A DNA stretch of 64,000 nt, taken from NCBI RefSeq assembly GCF_002161175.1, contig NZ_NFMA01000017.1, forward strand, positions 1 through 64,000, in the 5' to 3' direction. Source of the stretch: Flavonifractor sp. An100. GTDB taxonomy: Bacteria; Bacillota; Clostridia; Oscillospirales; Oscillospiraceae. Position numbers and translations under genes: made by a program. This document shows positions 43,148 to 52,270 of this stretch, one piece after another (positions within the stretch are counted from its first letter, which is position 1; the number at the start of each line of letters is the position of its first letter). The notes beneath the pieces were generated by a model. It had not been told where the DNA came from, ran no database searches, and saw only the letters and a program-made list of their open reading frames with translations.

Positions 43148-43978
43148 TTAAGTTCCCGAAAGAACGCTTCCAACGATAGAGAAAGAATCGCTAAGCAGAA
43201 TGCGCTTTGGGGCATATCGTTCATTATATGATATCAACATTACTTGTAGATGCAGCACACCATCACTGTCCATATAGTCCTCCGCTTCCTCTGCGGCGGG
43301 GCGCTGTAAATCATATATTTTCAGATAGCCCTCCCCGTTGCAGATGAACACCCCTACTTCTCCGGGCTGCAAAGTATCTTTTTTTTCCACCCAGACGATC
43401 TGACCGTCATGATAGACCGGCTCCATACTGTCTCCGCTGACACGCACACCAAAATCAGCTTTGCTTGGAACTGCACTTCTGGGGAAACGGATCATCTCAA
43501 ACCCGCCTTCATCCAAGAATTCACCAACTCCAGCCGAAACAGCCAGTGTACTGACTGGCATTTCAATGTAAGTTTCTGTATATCGCTCCGGAGCAGGCCG
43601 ATAGCGGCTGGAAGCAATAAGATCCATCTTGTACTCATCCAGCTTTCGCAGCCCCGTATCGTTCAAAAGCACCGACTCCATGCCAACCATACAGTCTTCG
43701 ATCCCAAGTATGCGGCAGAGCGCAATAAACTGGTATGCATTGGGTACTGTAAGTCCTTTTTCCCATTTGTTTAACCCCTGGATCTGGATCTCCACACCAT
43801 GGTTTTGCAGCAACTCACGCAGTGCCTCCAGTGTGAGGCCCCGCCGTTTGCGTTCCATGGAAAATCTCTGTCCAATGATGTTATTTGCGCGTTCCTCGGC
43901 AGTATTCCAAACCGCATTGGGACGGAAAGGAACAACTTTGGCTGGCCCTGCATTCTGGCTTCTTTTCACAGTTGACAT
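43148..43978 (-). CDS. CI/ImmR-type repressor with S24 domain
   Basis: A 276-residue protein starting at 43978 (MSTVKRSQ, GGGGAGAG before it). The helix-turn-helix (RFSMERKRRGLTLEALRELL..GLNKWEKGLTV) is followed by a LexA/S24-type domain: VRVSGDSMEPVYHDGQIVWV has the catalytic Ser and GEGYLKIY the Lys. It should keep the element silent and may be removed by self-cleavage or by the ImmA-like protease next door. Its promoter and the divergent one share three palindromes. Confidence 0.85.
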   Translation of the reverse strand: MSTVKRSQNAGPAKVVPFRPNAVWNTAEERANNIIGQRFSMERKRRGLTLEALRELLQNHGVEIQIQGLNKWEKGLTVPNAYQFIALCRILGIEDCMVGMESVLLNDTGLRKLDEYKMDLIASSRYRPAPERYTETYIEMPVSTLAVSAGVGEFLDEGGFEMIRFPRSAVPSKADFGVRVSGDSMEPVYHDGQIVWVEKKDTLQPGEVGVFICNGEGYLKIYDLQRPAAEEAEDYMDSDGVLHLQVMLISYNERYAPKRILLSDSFSIVGSVLSGT

Positions 43979-43997
43979 ACTAATCTCTCCCCTCTCA

Positions 43998-44094
43998 GAT
44001 AGAAATATTATAAGTTCTATCGTACAGCAAGTCAATATTTTTATCTTATTAAGATAAAATAACTATTGACATATCTCCTCGAGATAATTATAAT
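43998..44094. promoter_or_regulatory. Divergent promoters with three operators
   Basis: Towards immA: TTGACA (44066), 17 bases, TATAAT (44089), a perfect consensus. Towards the repressor: TTGACT (44035 on the minus strand), 17 bases, TATAAT. Operators are GATAGAA / TTCTATC (43998-44021), TTTATCTTA / TAAGATAAA (44040-44058) and TATCTC / GAGATA (44072-44086), each placed over or beside a promoter. The second has a 1-base centre. Confidence 0.8.
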
Positions 44095-44121
44095 GATTTA
44101 CGGCTGAAAGGGGAGAGCAGT

Positions 44122-44856
44122 GTGCCGTACCTATCGAGAATGGAGATAGAGGCGATTGCCACACGGGTGGTAAAGGCCTATCAGAGAATGGTTGAAGCCA
44201 CGGGTGATGTGATTCAACGGATTTGCCCAGAGGTTTTGCTCCAAAATCTCCTTGGACTGAACATTACCTATCGAACGCTGTCCATTGATGGGTCAATCCT
44301 TGGCATGACTGCTTTTGATCAGGTGAGCGTCCAAATTTATGAAAGAAAGAACCCGACCTATTTTTACCTGGATGGCAGGACTGTTCTGATCGAATCCGCT
44401 CTGATAGCTCAGGACGTAAATCCTGGACGGCTGCACTTTACACTTGTCCATGAAGCCAGCCACCACATTCTCAAAATGCTTTTTCCAAAAGAGTATGTTC
44501 CGGGGATAAACCATCGTCGGGTCTATTGCTGCGCAGATTCCTCAATATTGCGTAGCGGAAAGCAGGCGGACTGGGAAGAATGGCGTGTCAATACGCTGAC
44601 AGCTGCTATTTTGATGCCGCTGGATCTGCTGATGAAACATCTGAAAGCAGTGGGATTGGACCAAAAAATCCATATGTTAAACCGTGTTTTTGCGCCGAAA
44701 GAATACCAGGCGTTTGCAGCAGTGGCAGAAAACCTGAGCGTGTCCAAGTCCGCCCTCTCCATCCGGCTGGAGCAGCTTGGACTTTTGGCTCGGAATGATT
44801 TGAAAGATCCGTATGCCCTTGTCCGCATTGAAGCGGACGAGGAAGAACTGTTTTGA
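44122..44856 (+). CDS. ImmA/IrrE-type metallopeptidase
   Basis: A 244-residue protein with the zinc-protease motif HEASHH inside FTLVHEASHHILKML and a later Glu-rich helix. GTG start at 44122 after GGGGAGAG. In ICEBs1 and related elements ImmA cleaves the repressor ImmR after DNA damage or quorum signals; the same pairing with the CI-type gene is evident here. A C-terminal helix-turn-helix-like segment (VAENLSVSKSALSIRLEQLGLL) may help recognition. Confidence 0.85.
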   Translation: MPYLSRMEIEAIATRVVKAYQRMVEATGDVIQRICPEVLLQNLLGLNITYRTLSIDGSILGMTAFDQVSVQIYERKNPTYFYLDGRTVLIESALIAQDVNPGRLHFTLVHEASHHILKMLFPKEYVPGINHRRVYCCADSSILRSGKQADWEEWRVNTLTAAILMPLDLLMKHLKAVGLDQKIHMLNRVFAPKEYQAFAAVAENLSVSKSALSIRLEQLGLLARNDLKDPYALVRIEADEEELF

Positions 44857-44875
44857 ATCGGAGGGAAGCGTCCTT

Positions 44876-45115
44876 ATGTCACGATACAATATACGAACCG
44901 AAAACCCGGTCCGTTATGCCCAAGTCAAGGCAGAACAGGACAGGCTCCGGGCAGAATGTGCCGAGAGCAGCAACATAACTCTGGCTCGCCTGTGCCCTTA
45001 TTGCGACCATAAGATTGAAATCCTGTTCCGCGGGTCCCACGGTTATTCTTTTATCAAATGTCCAAATTGCGGAGAGAATGTCGGATTCCCACCTGTCTCT
45101 TTCCGAAGAGCATAA
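44876..45115 (+). CDS. Small zinc-ribbon protein
   Basis: A 79-residue protein starting at 44876 after GGAGGG. Two Cys pairs (LCPYCDHK and KCPNCGEN) about 30 residues apart form a zinc ribbon; the N-terminus is basic. It probably binds nucleic acid or a polymerase. It follows immA by 19 bases, so it is in the same transcript. Confidence 0.75.
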   Translation: MSRYNIRTENPVRYAQVKAEQDRLRAECAESSNITLARLCPYCDHKIEILFRGSHGYSFIKCPNCGENVGFPPVSFRRA

Positions 45116-45262
45116 ACAGCTTCCAACAATAAAATAACTGAAGATCGTGCCCCGGAGCCGCTTGATGCGCTGACTTCCCATGTGCCGCTTGATGTTTTTC
45201 TCCACCAAAATGGTAGAGAAGCTCAACGGCGTGTGCCAGCGAGATCAAGCGGCTCTTTTTGC

Positions 45263-45300
45263 GCTCATTCAGCTCCCAGGCGGAGTTGAATGAGCATTTT
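45263..45300 (+). terminator. Rho-independent terminator
   Basis: Stem GCTCATTCAGCTCC / GGAGTTGAATGAGC (one wobble) with a T5 run. It ends the immA transcript. The 150 bases between 45116 and 45263 show no gene. Confidence 0.75.
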
Positions 45301-45347
45301 TCATATCTGGATGCTGCAAAAATATTTTTCAAAAAAGTTTTCTAATC

Positions 45348-45364
45348 CGGACATGGCCTGTCCG
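45348..45364. promoter_or_regulatory. Palindrome upstream of the HTH gene
   Basis: CGGACA-TGGCC-TGTCCG lies about 45 bases before the start of the DeoR-like gene. It may be that regulator's own operator; no clear promoter is seen with it. Confidence 0.35.
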
Positions 45365-45410
45365 CTTTAACCTGTATGATTCGGCCATGGAGGTGAAAGG
45401 GGGTGAGAGT

Positions 45411-45728
45411 GTGAGGAACAACGACCGCCATCAGAAGATCATCAACCTGCTGTGCCAGCGGCGGAGCGATACTGTTCAGAATCTGGCGGCGGATCTCGGC
45501 GTCTGTGAACGGACCATCCGTCGTGACATCGAAGAACTCACACTCACCTACCCCCTCGAGACGGTCCGTGGCCGATATGGCGGCGGAGTCCGGGTGGCCG
45601 ACTGGTACTTCCAGGACCGGCCAAAGCTATCGCCCAAACAGACAGCTTTGCTCAAACGCCTGGCGGTCGGTCTGCAAGGCGAGGACCTGGACGAAATGAA
45701 CCAGATTCTGGCCCGTTTCGCTTCCTGA
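45411..45728 (+). CDS. DeoR/HTH_11-type regulator
   Basis: A 105-residue protein with a GTG start at 45411 after AAAGGGGGTGAGA; an ATG at 45387 is also in frame but overlaps that site. A winged helix-turn-helix (HQKIINLLCQRRSDTVQNLA, CERTIRRDIEELTLTYPLE) is followed by a short dimer segment with no effector domain. Small regulators of this type accompany the DinG-like helicase and recombinases in several Clostridia elements. Confidence 0.75.
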   Translation: MRNNDRHQKIINLLCQRRSDTVQNLAADLGVCERTIRRDIEELTLTYPLETVRGRYGGGVRVADWYFQDRPKLSPKQTALLKRLAVGLQGEDLDEMNQILARFAS

Positions 45729-46115
45729 AGGAGCGCCCACCGCTCCACAACACCTTGATAAGTTCATACCAGCAGTACGGATCACCACCGAAACAGTCGA
45801 GCGTCATGCAGCGCGCGCCATGACACCCAGGGCATCTGCCCTGGGCCGAGCGAGAACGCCACCTGCACGGGGGAGCTATGGCACGCTCCTTAGCAGAGAC
45901 GCTGTTTGGGTACACAATGAGACACCTCGCATGGCCTGCGCGTAAGACAGGCGGCGCTGCCCTGGAGTTGAAAGCAGTAGAGACTCCAGGTAAAAGCCCG
46001 TGCGGCTTCTTGCCGAAAGCCGGTCCGTACTGTTCCCCATCGTCGGGGTGCGAGCTGCAAATACGACGAGAATGGAAAAGAAAAACAACTCAACTTATTC
46101 AAGGAGATTTTACAA
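45729..46115 (+). other. 387-base leader with several hairpins
   Basis: No convincing gene. Hairpins include CCCAGGGC / GCCCTGGG near 45828-45846 and CTGGAGT / ACTCCAG near 45960-45987. An 84-codon frame (45878-46132) has its GGGGGAG too near the ATG and overlaps the helicase start. The structured, GC-rich content suggests a long leader RNA for the helicase operon; no known riboswitch was recognised. Confidence 0.4.
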
Positions 46116-48044
46116 ATGATCAGTTATCCTAACAGGCAGATCGCACATCAGGAGATCGACCATATCTTTCAGGACCTCTTCCCAAGACATGGCATGGTGG
46201 CTAGGCCCGGCCAAATCGAGCTGAGCCACAAAATGCTGGACGCCATGACCCACAGCAAGATTGCTTTAAGTGACGCAGGAACGGGGACCGGTAAGACCTA
46301 CGCCTATCTGGTGGCCGGTGTTACTTTTTCCAGGGCACTGAACAGGGAAAATATTCCCTTCCGGCCCATCCTCATCTCCACGTCCAGCATCGCCCTGCAA
46401 ACGGCGGTATGGGCGGAATACATCCCGTTTCTCTCCTCTGTTTTTATGGAGGACAAGCTGATCCAGGCCACCATCCGGGCGGTCATCCGAAAAGGAAAAA
46501 GCCACTATGTCTGTGATGAACGCCTGATGCGCCGCCTGCGGCAAGTGGACCTGGAACGAAAGAATCCGCTATCTGCCCAGGCCCTCCTTTCTCTGCGAGA
46601 CCATTTGGATACGGACCTGGCTCCCCATCTCAGTCAGTATGACCGAAACCGGGTGTGTGTGCCCCAGATATGCGACTGCAGCAGGGACAGCTGCCGGTAC
46701 CTCTGTTACATGAAAGCCTGCAACTCTGGCTGCTATCTGTTTCAGATCTGTAACCACAATCTTCTGCTGGCAGACGCCATCCATCGGGGCAGCGGTCACC
46801 GCCCCATTCTGCCGGACTTCGGCGCTTTGATCATCGATGAGGCACACAAGCTGCCCGAGACTGCCCGGCAGATGTTTGGGGTTACTCTTGCAGCCAAGGA
46901 CATCCGCACGCTAATCCGCACCCTGCGGGCAGAACGGTATCTGCTGGCATCGGAATCCCTGGCTGACATGGCGGCGGCGCTTCTGAAACTCATGTCCCTA
47001 CCCCCTGATGGTAACCGCCCTTTTTCCGACTATGTCCGACACATGATCGGACCGGCCCGAACCCTGGCTGACATCCAGAGACAGCTTAGCGGGGTACTGG
47101 ACCCAACCGTCAGAAAGGAATTGGATCGGATATCCTCCGCAGTCCACCTATTTCTGGAGGAGCGCTCCGATTTGATGTGTTACACTGCGGAGGATGATGA
47201 CGGCGGCACATTGCTGTGCGCCTCCATCTCCGATCTGACCGCCCAACTCCAAACAACGCTCTGGTCCCAGCCTCAGCCGATCCTCCTTACTTCTGGGACC
47301 CTGGCCATTGGCAATGACTTTTGTCGTTTCAAAGAAGAGGCCGGCCTCGCCGGCAGCTCTCGGGTGGAGGAGTCTGTTTCGCCCTCTCCCTTTGATTACC
47401 GGAAAAACTGCCTGCTGTATTTTCCCGCTATGCCGCCCAGGCAGCACGAAGTAGACTACTTTGACAAGCTGGCCGTGGAGATCCGCACACTGCTGATCGC
47501 AGTCCACGGCCATGCGTTGGTATTGTTTACTTCTTATGCGGCCATGTCCGCAGTGAGGGACCGTTTGAAGCATCAGCCTCTTCCATTTTCAATGTTTACC
47601 ATGGGACGAAACGCCCCGCACACCATGGCTCAGTTTAAGGCGGCTCCCGGAAGCGTTCTGCTTGCCACCGGCGCCGCCTGGGAGGGCTTTGACTTTCCCG
47701 GAGACTGCGTCTCCTTACTGGTCATCCCAAGACTGCCCTTCCAATATCCGGACGCGCTGCAAGAAAAAAAGCGGGAGGGATATCCTGACCTTCGCTCATT
47801 CATTCGGGCCGTGGCTGTGCCGGAGATGCAGATCAGGCTCAAACAGGGATTTGGGCGGGCCATCCGCACGGAAACGGATACCTGTGTCATTGCGGTCCTG
47901 GATGAACGGGCCTCCAAAAACCGCCGGTACTTCAAGGATGTTCGTTCCGCTTTGCCTGAAATGCCCGTGACAGACAGCATTTATGCAGTGGAGCAGTTTA
48001 TCCGGCAGGTCAAGGATGTGAGCTACTTTGAGGAGGCTGCGTGA
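46116..48044 (+). CDS. DinG/XPD-like helicase
   Basis: A 642-residue SF2 helicase: Walker A DAGTGTGKT near residue 55, DEAHKL near 245, and a Cys cluster (VCVPQICDC, SCRYLCYMKAC, GCYLFQIC) that should hold an iron-sulfur cluster, as in XPD and DinG. The C-terminal GFGRAIRTETDTC is the motif VI region. It unwinds DNA or R-loops. It is common in conjugative elements of this group. Start ATG after AAGGAG. Confidence 0.88.
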   Translation: MISYPNRQIAHQEIDHIFQDLFPRHGMVARPGQIELSHKMLDAMTHSKIALSDAGTGTGKTYAYLVAGVTFSRALNRENIPFRPILISTSSIALQTAVWAEYIPFLSSVFMEDKLIQATIRAVIRKGKSHYVCDERLMRRLRQVDLERKNPLSAQALLSLRDHLDTDLAPHLSQYDRNRVCVPQICDCSRDSCRYLCYMKACNSGCYLFQICNHNLLLADAIHRGSGHRPILPDFGALIIDEAHKLPETARQMFGVTLAAKDIRTLIRTLRAERYLLASESLADMAAALLKLMSLPPDGNRPFSDYVRHMIGPARTLADIQRQLSGVLDPTVRKELDRISSAVHLFLEERSDLMCYTAEDDDGGTLLCASISDLTAQLQTTLWSQPQPILLTSGTLAIGNDFCRFKEEAGLAGSSRVEESVSPSPFDYRKNCLLYFPAMPPRQHEVDYFDKLAVEIRTLLIAVHGHALVLFTSYAAMSAVRDRLKHQPLPFSMFTMGRNAPHTMAQFKAAPGSVLLATGAAWEGFDFPGDCVSLLVIPRLPFQYPDALQEKKREGYPDLRSFIRAVAVPEMQIRLKQGFGRAIRTETDTCVIAVLDERASKNRRYFKDVRSALPEMPVTDSIYAVEQFIRQVKDVSYFEEAA

Positions 48045-48190
48045 TGGAGATCCGAAACGAACTGCGCTACCTGCTGTCGGTGGGACTGTGGGAACAGATG
48101 GCCGCGGACGGCCTGCTTACCAAAGAAGAACTTGCCAGGGCCAAACGACTGTCCGCGAAGCGGTACAGGCCCAAAACTGTTTGGGAATAG
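48044..48190 (+). CDS. 48-residue SHOCT-like protein
   Basis: A short gene whose ATG overlaps the helicase stop (TGATG). The protein (MEIRNELRYLLSVGLWEQMA, DGLLTKEELARAKRLSAKR) is one helical hairpin with the GLLTxEEL feature of SHOCT domains. These small proteins are typical directly before recombinase genes in this element family; I infer a regulatory or accessory role. Confidence 0.7.
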   Translation: MEIRNELRYLLSVGLWEQMAADGLLTKEELARAKRLSAKRYRPKTVWE

Positions 48191-48259
48191 TGCTGGCTAT
48201 TTCCGCAGGGGTGTGATATGGTTTCGTTGCCGAAAAAGATGGAAGGAGGCAAGTAAGAA

Positions 48260-49804
48260 ATGGCTGAAGTACAAGTGATCCCACCCACAACGGCGAAGCC
48301 GAACACCCTGCGGGTAGCAGCCTACTGCCGGGTCAGTTCCGACTCGGCGGACCAGCTCCACTCCTATGCCGCTCAGATCCGGGCCTACACCCAGGCGATC
48401 AACGCCCACGATGGCTGGGATCTGGTGGACATCTACGCAGATGAGGGCCTGACCGGCACCCGGATGGACAATCGGGAGGACTTTAACCGCCTGATGGCAG
48501 ACTGCCGGAAGGGTAAGATCGATAAGATCGTGGTCAAGTCCATCTCCCGATTTGCCCGGAATACCCGTGACTGCCTGGCCGCTCTGCGGGAGCTCTCCTC
48601 TCTGGGTGTGACTGTCAAGTTTGAAAAAGAGAATATCGACACCAGAACGCTCACCTCGGAACTGATGGTGAGCGTTTCCGCTTCTCTGGCCCAGGAGGAA
48701 TCCATCTCCATCTCAAAAAATCAGCGCATGAGCTATCAGCGCCGCATGGAGCGTGGAGAGTTTGTCACCTGTAAAGCACCCTTTGGATATAAAATCATTG
48801 ACGGCAAGCAGCTGGAGATCATTCCTGAGGAGGCCCGCTATGTCAAATGGATCTTTGAGGCATACCTCGGCGGAGCCAGTATGGAATGGATCGCGGAACA
48901 GATGACAAATACAGGACTTTTAACTTCGGATGGAGGGCATCAATGGTATAGCTCTACCATCGCTTATCTTCTGACCAACGAAAAGTATATGGGAGACGCC
49001 TTATGCCAAAAGACCTGCGCCAAAATATTTCCCTTTACCAGGGGGATCAACCGAGGAGTACAGGATCAATATTATGTGGAGCGCAGCCATCCAGCCATCA
49101 TCTCAAAGGATGTATTTGAAAAAGCCCAGGCGCTTTTGCAGCGCAAAGGACAGCGGATAGACCTGCAGCGGGAACACTCTCCGCTTTCAAAAAAGATGCA
49201 CTGCGGGCTGTGCGGCAGCACATTGGTAAGGCGGATATCTAAAAACGGCAAGATCACCTGGGTATGCCGCAGGCATGACAGGAAGGCCGCAGACTGCCCC
49301 AACGGCAGGGTCAGCGAGGACATCATCCATATGGCATTCCTTCGGATGTACCACAAGCTGCAAACCCATGACGGCATCGTGCTGGCGCCTGTGCGGAAGC
49401 AAATGGAGGCCTTGTCAGACGCCCTGCATCGCGGCAACCCGGCCATGCTGGCGGTCAACACAGCCATCGCCACGGCATCCGAGCAGAGTTACCACCTCAC
49501 CAAGCTGCACACGGCAGGCCTCCTGGACGAGGCTGCCTTATCCGCAAAGCAGGCGGAACTCAACAACAAGCTGACAGAGCTGCGTCGGGAAAGGCGAAAG
49601 CTGCTTTGCAATGAGGATATTGAGGAACAGGTAGATGCGCTTCGTACAACTATAGATACCATCCGAAACGGTCCAGAGACTCTGTCCGGCTTTGACGAAG
49701 CCCTGTTCACCAAGCTGGTGGAACGAATCGTTGTAGATACTCAGAGTACCATCCGCTTTCAACTATATGGCGGGTTTGAATTCCAAGAAACACTGGGGGC
49801 GTAG
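48260..49804 (+). CDS. Large serine recombinase 1
   Basis: A 514-residue recombinase. Catalytic domain AYCRVSSDS (Ser near residue 26) with SRFARNTRD, then the recombinase domain (KAPFGYKIIDG, SSTIAYLLTNEKYMGDA), a zinc ribbon (MHCGLCGSTLVRR) and a coiled-coil tail. ATG start after GGAAGGAGG. It is the first of three such genes and probably integrates or excises the element. Confidence 0.92.
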   Translation: MAEVQVIPPTTAKPNTLRVAAYCRVSSDSADQLHSYAAQIRAYTQAINAHDGWDLVDIYADEGLTGTRMDNREDFNRLMADCRKGKIDKIVVKSISRFARNTRDCLAALRELSSLGVTVKFEKENIDTRTLTSELMVSVSASLAQEESISISKNQRMSYQRRMERGEFVTCKAPFGYKIIDGKQLEIIPEEARYVKWIFEAYLGGASMEWIAEQMTNTGLLTSDGGHQWYSSTIAYLLTNEKYMGDALCQKTCAKIFPFTRGINRGVQDQYYVERSHPAIISKDVFEKAQALLQRKGQRIDLQREHSPLSKKMHCGLCGSTLVRRISKNGKITWVCRRHDRKAADCPNGRVSEDIIHMAFLRMYHKLQTHDGIVLAPVRKQMEALSDALHRGNPAMLAVNTAIATASEQSYHLTKLHTAGLLDEAALSAKQAELNNKLTELRRERRKLLCNEDIEEQVDALRTTIDTIRNGPETLSGFDEALFTKLVERIVVDTQSTIRFQLYGGFEFQETLGA

Positions 49805-49807
49805 TCG

Positions 49808-50584
49808 ATGGCAAAGCGGAAAATATTGTATGGCTATCAGATCAGACACGGTGATCTGGTCATCCAGGAGGAGGAACGCCTCACGGTTCAAAATGTATTT
49901 ACCGCCTATCTGGCCGGGTCGTCCTACCAGGCTCTGGCAGACCGGATGAATGCGGATCATATCCCCTTCTCCCATGAATCACCGCTGTGGAACAAGCACA
50001 AAATCAAGCGAATGCTGGAAAATCCCCGTTATGCCGGGGAAAATGGATACCCTCCCATCATTGACCAGGATACCTTCCAGCAAGTGCAGGAAAAGATCGT
50101 GGAAAAGACCCATGGTCAGCTTCCGCGCCGGACGGAAACGGATCGCTTATGGCCAAAGCTGCGCAGCGGATGCTGTCAGGCCCGCCTGCTCCGGACTGGC
50201 GGAGTAAGTGGAGAAACCGGAAAAGTCCGTCTGAGATGTTCTGCCTGCAGAAGCATATTTGCTGTCGGGAAGGAGGAACTGCTTGCGCAGACGGCACGGC
50301 AGCTTGCGGCACATGAAACGCCCGTATGCAAGCCATACGCGCCCTCTGCGGAGGCCGTTCGCCTGGCCAACGCCATTAACCGGGCGCTGGAACAGCCAGG
50401 AGACGGTAAGGAGGCTCTCGCCTGTATCCTGCGTGGGGCGTCTGCCCGGTATGCCTGCTGTGAGGATGGTGCGGATGCGGTCGAAAGTCAAGCGCGGACT
50501 GGTCAAATCGATTGGGGCCGCTTTGAACGAACGGTCTCCCATATCATAATCGGAGCAGACAACACAATAATCGTACATTTTTGA
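49808..50584 (+). CDS. Recombinase-like protein without a catalytic domain
   Basis: A 258-residue protein that begins directly with a recombinase-type DNA-binding region (KILYGYQIRHGDLVI, LWNKHKIKRMLENPRYAGE) and a Cys-rich ribbon (GCCQARLL, LRCSACRS), with no resolvase domain and no Ser. It resembles the DNA-binding part of its neighbours. It most likely works as a partner or directionality factor. It starts three bases after recombinase 1. Confidence 0.82.
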   Translation: MAKRKILYGYQIRHGDLVIQEEERLTVQNVFTAYLAGSSYQALADRMNADHIPFSHESPLWNKHKIKRMLENPRYAGENGYPPIIDQDTFQQVQEKIVEKTHGQLPRRTETDRLWPKLRSGCCQARLLRTGGVSGETGKVRLRCSACRSIFAVGKEELLAQTARQLAAHETPVCKPYAPSAEAVRLANAINRALEQPGDGKEALACILRGASARYACCEDGADAVESQARTGQIDWGRFERTVSHIIIGADNTIIVHF

Positions 50585-50607
50585 TCAGGAACAGAAAGGA
50601 CAGCAAA

Positions 50608-52245
50608 ATGGAACAGACAGCACAGGAACGCACCGTCCACCGTATTCCGGCATCGCGGTCCAATGCGGCGGGCAGCAAGACGAGGCTCCACGGCAGGCAG
50701 CGGGTGGCGGCTTACTGCCGGGTCAGCACCGACAGCGAGGAGCAGATCAACAGCTACGCCGCCCAGAAAGCCTACTACACCCAGAAAATTGAGGAGTCCC
50801 CGGATTGGGAACTGGCCGGGATCTTTGCGGATGAGGGGATCACCGGGACCAGTATGAAGAAACGAAAAGAATTCAACCGGATGATCACCGCCTGCAAGCG
50901 GGGAGGGATCGACCTCATCCTGACAAAATCCCTCTCCCGTTTCGCACGGAATACAGTGGACTGCCTGGAGACCGTGCGGATGCTGAAGGCCAGGGGGATC
51001 GGGGTCATCTTTGAAAAAGAGAACATCAACACCCTTACAGAATCCAGCGAGTTCCTCATCACCCTGTTCAGCGGCTTTGCCCAAGCCGAGAGTGAATCTC
51101 TGAGCGTCAATGTCCAGCTGGGCATCCGCATGGCCATGAAGGAAGGAAAAGTTTACTTCCACTACAGATCCATGCTGGGTTACCAGCGAGGGGCGGACGG
51201 CAAGCCGGAGATCGTGCAGGAGGAGGCCGAGGTGGTGCGGCAGATCTACCGGCGATACCTGGAGGGCTGCAGTGAGGGCCAGATCCAGAAAGAACTTACT
51301 CAGGCTGGGATCGCCACCGCAAAGGGCGTCAAGGCCTGGTCCCATCAAATCGTACATAATATTCTCACCAACGAAAAGTACGCGGGAGACGCCCTGCTGC
51401 AAAAGACCTTCACCACAGACTGCATCAGCAAAAAGGTCAAGAAGAATACCGGCGAGTTGCCGCAGTATTACATCAAGGACAACCACCCTGCTATCATCCC
51501 GCAGGACATCTACCAGCGGGTACAGGAGGAGATGGCAAGGCGGACCAGCAAGCGGAAGATCCTGCAGAAAAGCGGAAAAACAGAACAGGGCAAGTATTCC
51601 GCCAAATATGCCCTCAGCGAGCGGCTGGTCTGCGGGGAGTGTGGTTCCCCTTATAAGCGATGCACCTGGGCCAGAAATGGCAGCAAACAGATCGTCTGGC
51701 GGTGCGTCTCCCGGTTGGAATTCGGGAAAAAATACTGCCATAACTCACCTACCATGGCAGAGGACAAGCTGCACGCCGCAATTCTCACGGCGCTCAACCA
51801 GGTAGTCGAAGCAGGCGATGGCCTGCGGGATGAGCTTGCAGAGACGCTTCGAATGGTATGCGCCCCGAAAGGAGACGGCGACAACCTGTTGGAATTGGAA
51901 CGCAAACTGGAAGTACTGACCGCGCGGCAGACTACACTGCTGGATCAGGCTCTGACCAATATGGATGACCTGACGATAACAGAGCAGCTCAGGACTCTGC
52001 TGGAAGAAAAGCAGCGCATACAGGCGCAGATCGACACCATGAGAAGAGAGGCGGTCAGCAGGATCAGCGAGGACTCACGCATGGCGGAGTACACGGCTTA
52101 TCTGGAGGAACACCTCAATGGCTTCCCTCACTATGATGATGAGCTCGTTCGCAAGATGATCGAACGAGTCACCGTGGTCGATAGGGAAACGATCCGGATC
52201 AAGTTCCGATACAGCGATTGGGAGATCGAGCAGACCGTGTGCTAA
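50608..52245 (+). CDS. Large serine recombinase 2
   Basis: A 545-residue recombinase starting ATG 50608 after AAAGGA. Catalytic AYCRVSTDS (Ser near 40), SLSRFARNTVD, then the recombinase domain (WSHQIVHNILTNEKYAGDA), zinc ribbon (LVCGECGSPYKRC) and coiled coil (LLELERKLEVLTARQ). It is distinct in sequence from recombinase 1, so the set is not a simple duplication. It closes the element's recombination module. Confidence 0.92.
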   Translation: MEQTAQERTVHRIPASRSNAAGSKTRLHGRQRVAAYCRVSTDSEEQINSYAAQKAYYTQKIEESPDWELAGIFADEGITGTSMKKRKEFNRMITACKRGGIDLILTKSLSRFARNTVDCLETVRMLKARGIGVIFEKENINTLTESSEFLITLFSGFAQAESESLSVNVQLGIRMAMKEGKVYFHYRSMLGYQRGADGKPEIVQEEAEVVRQIYRRYLEGCSEGQIQKELTQAGIATAKGVKAWSHQIVHNILTNEKYAGDALLQKTFTTDCISKKVKKNTGELPQYYIKDNHPAIIPQDIYQRVQEEMARRTSKRKILQKSGKTEQGKYSAKYALSERLVCGECGSPYKRCTWARNGSKQIVWRCVSRLEFGKKYCHNSPTMAEDKLHAAILTALNQVVEAGDGLRDELAETLRMVCAPKGDGDNLLELERKLEVLTARQTTLLDQALTNMDDLTITEQLRTLLEEKQRIQAQIDTMRREAVSRISEDSRMAEYTAYLEEHLNGFPHYDDELVRKMIERVTVVDRETIRIKFRYSDWEIEQTVC

Positions 52246-52270
52246 AATAAAGGCAAGGGGCGAACGATTG

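Noticed and set aside
45054-45332. 92-codon minus-strand frame
   Set aside because: It spans the end of the zinc-ribbon gene and a terminator; no start signals.
45878-46132. 84-codon frame before the DinG-like gene
   Set aside because: The binding site is too close to the ATG, it overlaps the helicase start, and the region is rich in hairpins.
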